Notes under the pieces: generated by a model | The model's input: the letters and a program-made list of their open reading frames with translations, nothing else | What the model was told of the DNA's origin: nothing | Database searches by the model: none | Assembly (NCBI GenBank): GCA_029987395.1 | Contig: DALTVX010000108.1 | Location: 1 to 30,239 of the forward strand | Direction of reading: 5' to 3' | DNA length: 30,239 bases | Source: Methanocorpusculum sp. | GTDB taxonomy: Archaea; Halobacteriota; Methanomicrobia; Methanomicrobiales; Methanocorpusculaceae | Translations under genes and position numbers: made by a program | Part shown: in pieces, positions 24,229 to 30,239 of the stretch | How the letters are laid out: each line of letters begins with the position of its first letter | Numbering within the stretch: the stretch's first letter is position 1

Positions 24229-25005
24229 ATGAATGTTAAACTTCTCGGGGGTGTGTTTGTTGTACTTCTGGCCTGCGTGTGTGTCGCTGGTTGTGTGGGA
24301 AACTCAACTCCAATAGAAACTGCTCCGGATGCCCTTGTCGGGACCTGGGTTGGTGTCGAAAATGGCTTGCTCGTTTCCTATGATCTGAAGATGGTATGCA
24401 ATGAAGATGGTTCTGCAAAATTGACCGGAAGCTTTAGCGGAGGCGGCATGAGCAAAAATATGAATGCAAATCTGAAATGGGAATATGTTTCAGGGAACCA
24501 ATATGTTGGGAAGAGCGGTGACAATTCACTTGCTATCTACCTGACGGGAGATAAACTTACCATCACAGTCAACCCAAAGAAGATGGGTATTGCCGATTTT
24601 GATATCGATTATGATGTCAATATGAAACGTTCGATCGGTGCCGTTTCGACCGCCACTCCCACGAAGACCCCAACAGTCATTCCAACCACCACATCTCCCG
24701 GTGCGGTTGTAGGAAGTTGGAAAGGTGCCGAAAAAGGAGTTGTTTCCTATGATATTACCATGATTTACAAAGCAGATCAGACCGGTACGATCACTGGTGT
24801 ATTTGATGTAATGGGACAAAGCAAGTCCTTTACCAAGGATGTTACTTGGGAATATGTCAATGAAAACAAGTATCAGGCAAAGTACGGGGCGGAGATCCTG
24901 CCTCTGCAGCTCGTAGGAACAGAGCTTGTTGTAACACTTGTACCGTCCAAGCTCGGCGTTGAGGGAATGGATAACCCGCTCTCGATCCCGACCAGTAAAA
25001 TCTAA
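24229..25005 (+). CDS. two-domain lipoprotein, copy 2
   Basis: A 258-residue lipoprotein. Signal and lipobox end at V-A-G-C22; the leader is almost identical to copy 1. Domain A (about residues 33-134) matches the copy-1 domain. A Thr/Pro-rich linker (STATPTKTPTVIPTTTSP, about 140-157) leads to domain B (about 158-248), a diverged repeat of A: GAVVGSWKGAEKGVVSYDITMIY against DALVGTWVGVENGLLVSYDLKMV, and later WEYVNENKYQAKYG against WEYVSGNQYVGKSG. It is anchored outside the cell. Function is unknown; linker-separated beta domains suggest a surface or envelope role. The gene is the intact form of the duplicated pair. A TATA-like AAGTATTAATTC lies near 24193-24204. Confidence 0.83.
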   Translation: MNVKLLGGVFVVLLACVCVAGCVGNSTPIETAPDALVGTWVGVENGLLVSYDLKMVCNEDGSAKLTGSFSGGGMSKNMNANLKWEYVSGNQYVGKSGDNSLAIYLTGDKLTITVNPKKMGIADFDIDYDVNMKRSIGAVSTATPTKTPTVIPTTTSPGAVVGSWKGAEKGVVSYDITMIYKADQTGTITGVFDVMGQSKSFTKDVTWEYVNENKYQAKYGAEILPLQLVGTELVVTLVPSKLGVEGMDNPLSIPTSKI

Positions 25006-25012
25006 CCCTAAC

Positions 25013-25019
25013 TTTTTTT
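25013..25019 (+). terminator. poly-T terminator after lipoprotein copy 2
   Basis: Seven T shortly after the stop codon TAA. Confidence 0.45.
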
Positions 25020-25234
25020 GGTTCTTGGACAAATCGAGTTTTTATAGAAACATCAAAAAGCTGTTCATCGAAGATTTTAGTATCAGACTTTCGTGCAAAG
25101 ATTTTTTTAAAACAATAGAAATAGCAACTACTGATATGAGATGGTTTGATGAATAAGTACTTCATCTGGATTCTATTATGATAGTGCTAAGTTTATAAAA
25201 TACTGGATGATCCGTCAGTAACTCGCCCCATCAC

Positions 25235-25666
25235 TCAGGTAAATGATATAGAATACACCTTCAGCAGTGATGAACTTCCGTCCGCAAAGATCCCGCGAAC
25301 AGCGACCTTTCTGACACCTGTTACCCCATTACAGACCCCGGAATATCGCACCTCCCCCTTGCCTTCTGAAGGTGCCGGCATCCTAGAAACTGTATCCGAT
25401 AGAGGCACCCCTTCGATCTCTAAAACAAGCGTGAAGAGCTCAATGATCCTTCGCCCTCCATGGGTCGTTACTACTATATCACCCCCAGAAATCATGATAT
25501 TAAGTACCACATCTGGGTCCTCAAGAGATTTATGAAACATAAAATTTGATCCTAAAAATCCGGCAAATACGGCAACACCAAATACAACGAACATAATGAA
25601 AACAAAAAATGCTATCACAAATCTGCGTTTTTTCTTTGGGTTCTCTCTTTTATATACGCGTGCCAT
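25235..25666 (-). CDS. membrane-anchored protein with type IV pilin-like C-terminal domain
   Basis: A 143-residue protein. A basic N-terminus (KRENPKKKRR) precedes one hydrophobic helix (about residues 16-38). The following ~100 residues contain the MISGGDIVVTTHGGRRI pattern, which resembles the THxGGD beta motif of archaeal type IV pilin-like proteins (DUF1628-type). No class III signal-peptidase site with Gly/Ala before the helix is obvious, so it may be an anchored relative rather than a pilin. No partner pilus genes are in the window. The domain likeness is from memory. Confidence 0.65.
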   Translation of the reverse strand: MARVYKRENPKKKRRFVIAFFVFIMFVVFGVAVFAGFLGSNFMFHKSLEDPDVVLNIMISGGDIVVTTHGGRRIIELFTLVLEIEGVPLSDTVSRMPAPSEGKGEVRYSGVCNGVTGVRKVAVRGIFADGSSSLLKVYSISFT

Positions 25667-26196
25667 AATTATTTTTTGAAACAGTGTTAAAGGTCAACAA
25701 TAATTTTTATGATCAAATCCAGAGAGATCCTAGATTGTTTCCAAACTCCATCTTAATAAATAAAATCTCGTTTGAAATCATCATCTTGTCATAGAAATAG
25801 GGACATCCCCATAACCAATAATTAAGTATAACTTGTTGAATATGGCTTCTTATATATTATAAATATATCACATATGGCAGATGTGCGCGTGTTATCATCT
25901 AAACTACTGATATAATGTTGCTTTATTATGGATAAAACTGCTAATTATACAAATGATATATCTCTTTCTATAAACAAAATCTTCTTAATAATCCGTGTGT
26001 ATCAGGAATTTATTTGCCTCATACTCTGTTGATATAACATCCCGATCGTTATCTGATTTGACCGAGTTTTTCCATGTGTGACCTGCTCACTTTTTTTCTT
26101 TCTCTTAGACGCCCTAAAACAGAATCATGATTACTCTCAGCAACACAACATTACTATCAACCATACTTTCAGAGAGACAAAATTTCGAGAATACAC
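25667..26196. other. 530-bp AT-rich intergenic region, nothing firm seen
   Basis: Divergent spacer between the pilin-like gene and the YhaM-like gene. It is very AT-rich, with several TATA-like blocks, for example TATATATTATAAATATAT near 25850-25868, and a T7 run at 26091-26097. I found no tRNA, no clear C/D-box pair, no long inverted repeat and no plausible coding frame. A long leader or small RNA is possible but unsupported. Confidence 0.5.
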
Positions 26197-27138
26197 ATGC
26201 AAAAAATACAATTCGTAGAACAAATTGTTGAGTCCACTGTGGTGAACTCCTACTTCCTGGTCAAGCGTGCAGAACTTCGAAGCAAACGCGGCGAGCAGTT
26301 TGCCCATCTTACCCTTGTTGACAAAACAGGCGTCATCGAAGGAAAATTTTATGGAGAAAAAGCAGTTGATGTCCCAAGGAGCATACAGGTTGGCCGCGTT
26401 TACAAAATATCTGGTGAAGGCAGAGTCAGTCAGATCGGCGAACGGTATATTTTCTCCGACTCGGCCGAAGCCATCAAAGATATCTTCGCCGGACCGGTAA
26501 AACTCACTCCCAGCCATGAATACGCGTTCGTCTATACGCCTGCAAAACTCGAAGAGAATGCTTTTGAGATCCAGAAGATCGTTGGAAGCATCAGAAACAC
26601 CGATCTCAAACTTTTCGTTACCTGCTGTCTTGACGCACGATTTTACGAATGCCCCGCCGCCATCCGCCGCCATCATGAATACACCGGCGGCCTCTGTGAA
26701 CACTCACTCGAGACCGTTCGAATAGCGCTTTCTCTTATCGATACAATTTCCAGATCTGACATAAATCGGGACATGGTCATCGCCGGTTCCGTTCTTCATG
26801 ACATAGGCAAAATATTCTGCTTCGACAAAGTCGGGTATGGCTACGTTCCAAATGACACCTACAACCTCATAGAACACATCACCATGGGGATCATGTACAT
26901 CGATGAGTACAAACACATCCTCTCTGATGCCCAGCTCCTTCAGCTTAGGCACATCATTCAGTCTCACCACGGCTCGTACGGCGATGTGATCCCGCTCACC
27001 ATCGAGGCCTGGCTCGTTCACAAAGCAGATTCAGACAGCTCTCTTCTTCGAAGTATCATCGACGATCTTGCAGAAACACCAACCGGTCAGAAGAAAAAAG
27101 GTCTGCGTTCCGAGAAATTTTTATGGCATGCAGTGTGA
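26197..27138 (+). CDS. OB-fold plus HD-domain 3'-5' exoribonuclease, YhaM-like
   Basis: A 313-residue protein. The N-terminal OB fold (about residues 15-95: AHLTLVDKTGVIEGKFY, YKISGEGRV) is followed by an HD phosphohydrolase domain: H169 (CEHSLETV), H201-D202 (LHDIGK), H227 (IEHITMG), H257-H258 (SHHGSYG) and D278 (HKADSD). This order is that of YhaM/CbfA-type exonucleases, which trim RNA or single-stranded DNA 3'-5' using metal. The start MQKIQFVEQIVE is typical. The next gene follows within 70 bp in the same direction, so it may be the first gene of an operon with the DUF4013 gene and uvrB. Confidence 0.9.
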   Translation: MQKIQFVEQIVESTVVNSYFLVKRAELRSKRGEQFAHLTLVDKTGVIEGKFYGEKAVDVPRSIQVGRVYKISGEGRVSQIGERYIFSDSAEAIKDIFAGPVKLTPSHEYAFVYTPAKLEENAFEIQKIVGSIRNTDLKLFVTCCLDARFYECPAAIRRHHEYTGGLCEHSLETVRIALSLIDTISRSDINRDMVIAGSVLHDIGKIFCFDKVGYGYVPNDTYNLIEHITMGIMYIDEYKHILSDAQLLQLRHIIQSHHGSYGDVIPLTIEAWLVHKADSDSSLLRSIIDDLAETPTGQKKKGLRSEKFLWHAV

Positions 27139-27207
27139 TCGGTGTGCAAGTACAGCCAACAGTTTATAACAAAGTTGAACTATAGTAATTATGTAAGGAC
27201 ATCACCC

Positions 27208-28116
27208 ATGGAACATGCAGATATCATATCAGGAGCTTATATCTATACTAAAGAGGCGTTTTTCGGCCTGAAAAAATTACCCAGATGGATCGTTCTTTTT
27301 CTTTATTTGGTCATCCCGATCCTCATGGGCCTCGCCATTGTCTCCTTTATATTTCAGATCATCGTTCTGCCGCTCCTTATAAGCGCATTAGTCAACGAGA
27401 ACTTCGGATTCACTGCGGCAAGCCTCTCGGCACTCCTGCAGTATTTGGCCGTCGTCATCAGTCTTTCCTGTGTCTTCTTTGTCCCCCTGACCCAAGGATA
27501 CTGTTATCGGATCGCCAAAAACTACAGGTCTGAACTCCCAGAGCACAAGAATATCTTGGCACTCTTTTTCAGCGGATGGCGTGTCAATTTTGTGATCCTT
27601 TACTACGCGATCCCGATGATCGTCATCTCACTGATCTACGCGATTTTTTTCTTTTATCTATTCCCAAAAGCAGGGCTGTATGCCACGATAGATGTCATGG
27701 CTCTGGACAGCCTGATGACCGTTCTCATAACCATGTCATATATGGTAATCGAGTTCATCACGTTGATCCTGGTCTCCCTTTTTACGTTTATGGGGTTCGT
27801 GCATCTGACAAGATCACGCTCGCTTCGACAGGCGACCGATATCCGTGCCATCACCGATATCATTAAAAAGATCGGCTGGTACGATTATATCCTCTCACTC
27901 GTTATCATGAGCATTTTCTTCCTGGTGATCACGTTCGTCCTTGTCACTTCTGCACAGATATTTGCCTATAACGGTGTGGCTATCGTGGTCCTTATTGGTC
28001 TGTATCTGTTCGTTATGATCCCGACCGTCGTGTTTTTCGTCAGATATCTCTCCGAAATATATGATACAGCATTCCATATCCAAGAGGAGGACAATGTTGA
28101 CTTCGATGACTTCTGA
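27208..28116 (+). CDS. polytopic membrane protein, DUF4013-like
   Basis: A 302-residue integral membrane protein with about six hydrophobic segments and a final acidic tail (EEDNVDFDDF). The early pattern GAYIYTKEAFFGLKKLPRWIVLFLYLVIPIL followed by LTQGYCYRI is the one I associate with DUF4013 proteins of methanogens. I start at ATG 27208 (MEHADIISGAY): GTAAGGAC precedes it by about 7 bases, whereas the earlier ATG at 27142 adds a poorly conserved 22-residue leader. It ends 2 bp before uvrB, so the two are probably co-transcribed. Function unknown. Confidence 0.78.
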   Translation: MEHADIISGAYIYTKEAFFGLKKLPRWIVLFLYLVIPILMGLAIVSFIFQIIVLPLLISALVNENFGFTAASLSALLQYLAVVISLSCVFFVPLTQGYCYRIAKNYRSELPEHKNILALFFSGWRVNFVILYYAIPMIVISLIYAIFFFYLFPKAGLYATIDVMALDSLMTVLITMSYMVIEFITLILVSLFTFMGFVHLTRSRSLRQATDIRAITDIIKKIGWYDYILSLVIMSIFFLVITFVLVTSAQIFAYNGVAIVVLIGLYLFVMIPTVVFFVRYLSEIYDTAFHIQEEDNVDFDDF

Positions 28117-28118
28117 GC

Positions 28119-30056
28119 ATGCTTGAACAGTTTTCTCTTCAGTCCTCATACTCTCCGAAAGGGTCTCAGCCAAAAGCGATCGAAGAGTTGACCGATGGTC
28201 TTGTCTACGGTGAACAATATCAGACACTTCTTGGAGTTACCGGCTCAGGCAAGACCTTTACGATCGCAAACGTGATCCAGAACATGCAGCGGCCGACCCT
28301 TGTTCTGGCCCACAACAAAACTCTTGCTGCCCAGCTCTACAATGAGTTTAAAGACTTTTTTCCAAACAATCATGTTGAGTATTTCGTCTCGTACTATGAC
28401 TACTATCAGCCTGAAAGTTACATCGCGAAAAAAGATCAGTATATAGAAAAGGACGCGTCCATCAATCCAAAGATCGAGATGATGCGGCTTGCTACTACGG
28501 CGTCCCTTCTCTCGCACAGGGACACCATTGTGATCGCGTCCGTTTCCTGTATCTACGGTCTTGGTAACCCGGAAAATTTCCAGAAGCTTGGGTTTGAGGT
28601 CAGGCAGGGGCAGATCATCAGCCGCCGTGAGATCCAGGAGCGTCTGGTCTCGATCCTGTTTGAAAGGAACGATATTGAGCTGATGCCAGGACGATTCCGT
28701 GTCAAAGGCGACACGGTGGATCTCATCCCGGGATACTTCAATGATATTATTCGAATCGAGCTTTTCGGCGACACGATCGAACGGATCAGTGAGATCGATA
28801 AAAATACGGGAAAGGAAAAGGAGCGGATGGAGTACTTTTTCATTTATCCAGCTCGCCACTTCGTTATCCCGGAGTCGGAAAAACTGGCGGCCATCGAATC
28901 GATCCGGGCAGAGCTTGAGATGGTTCTTGCCGAGGGACGTCTGGACGATCTTGCGGCACACCGGCTCCGCCAGAGGACGCAGTATGATCTGGAGATGATC
29001 GAGGAAACCGGATCTTGTAAAGGAATCGAGAATTATTCGCGGCACTTTGATCGACGAGCTGCGGGTGAGAAGCCGTTCTGTTTACTGGATTATTTCCCGA
29101 AGGATTTTTTACTGGTGATCGATGAAAGTCACCAGTCCCTCCCGCAGGTCCGGGGGATGTATAATGGCGATCATTCGCGCAAACAGTCTCTTGTGGAGTA
29201 TGGATTTCGCCTGCCAAGTGCATTCGATAATCGGCCGCTGAAGTTTCCCGAGTTCGAGAAATATATGAATCAGGTGATCTTCGTTTCGGCAACACCGGCT
29301 GAGTATGAACGGACCCATTCGGAGAATATTGTCGAGCAGATCATTCGGCCGACAGGTCTGGTGGATCCGGTGGTCGAGGTCCGATCGATAACAGGTCAGA
29401 CGGACGATCTGATGCGAGAGATCAACGCCGTGATCGCACGAGGCGACCGGGCCCTCGTGACGACGCTGACAAAGAAGTTGGCAGAAGAGCTGACCGAGTA
29501 TCTTGGAGGGCAGGGGATAAAGACACGGTATCTGCATTCTGAGGTCCAGACTCTTGAACGGACGGAGCTTATCCGTCAGCTCAGACTTGGGATCTTTGAT
29601 GTGCTGGTTGGAATCAATCTGCTGCGTGAGGGTATCGATATCCCGGAGGTCGGGTTCATCGGGATCTTGGATGCGGATAAGGAAGGATTTTTGCGGGATG
29701 CTCGAAGTCTTATCCAGATCATCGGGCGTGCGGCCCGGAATGCGGATTCATACGTCGTGCTATATGCTGACAAGATGACCGACTCGATGAAGGAGGCTTT
29801 AGCCGAGACCTCCCGTCGTCGTCTGATGCAGATAGCGTACAATGAGGAGCACGGGATCACGCCGGTCACGATCAAAAAACCGGTGCGGGAGAAGGAGATC
29901 GATATCAAGGATATCAAGCATCTTCCAAAGGCGGAGATCCCGAACCTGATCATCGAACTGGAGGCTGAGATGAATACGGCGGCGTCATCGCTGAACTTTG
30001 AGCGGGCGATCCAGCTGCGTGATCGGGTGAAGGCGCTTCGAAACAGCTTGAAGTAG
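28119..30056 (+). CDS. uvrB: UvrB, excinuclease ABC subunit B
   Basis: A 645-residue, full-length UvrB. Walker A is GVTGSGK45-T, the damage-verifying beta-hairpin is YYDYYQPESY with IAKKDQYIEKDASIN, motif II is D335-E-S-H338, motif VI is QIIGRAARN, and a UVR domain for UvrC binding (ELEAEMNTAASSLNFERAIQLRD) is at the C-terminus. It loads at lesions with UvrA and positions UvrC for dual incision. This is a bacterial-type repair system acquired by several methanogens. No uvrA or uvrC is visible in this window. It begins 2 bp after the DUF4013-like gene. Confidence 0.98.
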   Translation: MLEQFSLQSSYSPKGSQPKAIEELTDGLVYGEQYQTLLGVTGSGKTFTIANVIQNMQRPTLVLAHNKTLAAQLYNEFKDFFPNNHVEYFVSYYDYYQPESYIAKKDQYIEKDASINPKIEMMRLATTASLLSHRDTIVIASVSCIYGLGNPENFQKLGFEVRQGQIISRREIQERLVSILFERNDIELMPGRFRVKGDTVDLIPGYFNDIIRIELFGDTIERISEIDKNTGKEKERMEYFFIYPARHFVIPESEKLAAIESIRAELEMVLAEGRLDDLAAHRLRQRTQYDLEMIEETGSCKGIENYSRHFDRRAAGEKPFCLLDYFPKDFLLVIDESHQSLPQVRGMYNGDHSRKQSLVEYGFRLPSAFDNRPLKFPEFEKYMNQVIFVSATPAEYERTHSENIVEQIIRPTGLVDPVVEVRSITGQTDDLMREINAVIARGDRALVTTLTKKLAEELTEYLGGQGIKTRYLHSEVQTLERTELIRQLRLGIFDVLVGINLLREGIDIPEVGFIGILDADKEGFLRDARSLIQIIGRAARNADSYVVLYADKMTDSMKEALAETSRRRLMQIAYNEEHGITPVTIKKPVREKEIDIKDIKHLPKAEIPNLIIELEAEMNTAASSLNFERAIQLRDRVKALRNSLK

Positions 30057-30087
30057 CGGGCTGACCCGTAGGGGCGGCCTTAGCCGA

Positions 30088-30110
30088 GCAAGTTTTCGAA
30101 GGAAACTTGC
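30088..30110. repeat. hairpin after uvrB
   Basis: GCAAGTTT and AAACTTGC pair over eight bases with a seven-base loop, 32 bp after the uvrB stop. There is no T run, so it looks like part of a repeat element rather than a simple terminator. Confidence 0.6.
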
Positions 30111-30149
30111 GAGTGTGGGCGTATACGAAAAATCAACCACGCTCGCAAA
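30106..30149. repeat. second, overlapping inverted repeat after uvrB
   Basis: CTTGCGAGTGTGG (30106-30118) and CCACGCTCGCAAA (30137-30149) are inverted copies matching at 11 of 13 positions. It shares bases with the hairpin at 30088-30110, so the two structures are mutually exclusive. Confidence 0.55.
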
Positions 30150-30239
30150 TCAGAGATTTGCTCTCCGCTTCGCTTCGCTTGTTTGTTCACAAATCAGAGA
30201 TTTGCTCTCCGCTTCGCTTCGCTTGTTTGTTCACAAATC
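30147..30239. repeat. 44-bp direct tandem repeat, at least 2.1 copies, continuing beyond the window
   Basis: Units at 30147-30190 and 30191-30234 appear identical, and a third starts at 30235. Each begins AAATCAGAGATTTGCTC, with a small palindrome (CAAATC / GATTTG), and continues with a triplicated GCTTC motif. There are no variable spacers. Confidence 0.85.

Noticed and set aside
25780..25800. C/D-box small RNA suggested by an ATGATGA on the minus strand
   Set aside because: No matching D box (CTGA) at a proper distance.
28245..29045. Long open frame antisense to uvrB (about 266 codons)
   Set aside because: Lies wholly opposite a full-length, well-conserved uvrB and has no recognisable domain; a codon-bias shadow.
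30147..30239. CRISPR array
   Set aside because: The 44-bp units are directly adjacent with no unique spacers and no cas genes are nearby.

Overview
The window is archaeal and most probably comes from a methanogen of the order Methanomicrobiales; Methanocorpusculum is my best guess from gene content and base composition (inference, no search was run). Directly visible evidence: an archaeal-type initiator tRNA-Met, a group II chaperonin (thermosome), membrane-anchored LonB protease, NOB1 rRNA endonuclease, short archaeal PRPP synthetase, a TldD/TldE pair, KaiC-like proteins, a beta-RFAP-synthase-like GHMP protein (methanopterin pathway), and AT-rich TATA-like boxes about 25-30 nt before likely transcript starts. 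UvrB and the orphan methyltransferase are of bacterial type, as is common in methanogens.

Layout. 1-8100: tRNA-iMet (-); thioredoxin-like protein overlapping an Lhr-like helicase (+); an operon on the minus strand of SlyD-type FKBP then an orphan DNA methyltransferase; tRNA-Ser(CGA) (-); thermosome (-); a GfcR/PyrE-like regulator (-) divergent from a metallo-beta-lactamase-fold protein (+). 7600-14500: prs-nob1 operon (-), divergent lonB (+), a two-helix membrane protein with a PH-like tail, and the translationally overlapping tldD-tldE pair. 14500-17300: two adjacent KaiC-like genes whose ATPase motifs are both degraded, a single-pass membrane protein whose 3' end is duplicated, and a BofA-like small membrane protein. 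17400-20000: a THEP1-like NTPase convergent with phosphoglucosamine mutase, then a conserved acidic protein (DUF5806-like). 20100-22200: a XerA-type tyrosine recombinase with a 28-bp near-perfect palindrome 38 bp upstream that has the architecture of a dif site, followed by about 1.1 kb of AT-rich, gene-poor DNA with gene remnants. 22200-25700: GHMP gene followed by a lipoprotein, with the GHMP 3' end plus lipoprotein duplicated in tandem and the first lipoprotein copy truncated; then a pilin-like membrane protein (-). 26200-30239: YhaM-like OB-fold/HD exonuclease, DUF4013-type membrane protein, uvrB, and a cluster of inverted repeats ending in a 44-bp tandem repeat that runs off the window.

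How the parts relate. Several pairs are coupled by start/stop overlaps (trx-lhr, fkbp-methyltransferase, prs-nob1, tldD-tldE). Most of the window is housekeeping: protein folding and turnover, nucleotide metabolism, rRNA maturation and DNA repair. The least ordinary points are the recombinase-adjacent dif-like site, the pseudo-ATPase KaiC pair, and the nested gene-tail duplications at 16.9 kb and 23-25 kb.
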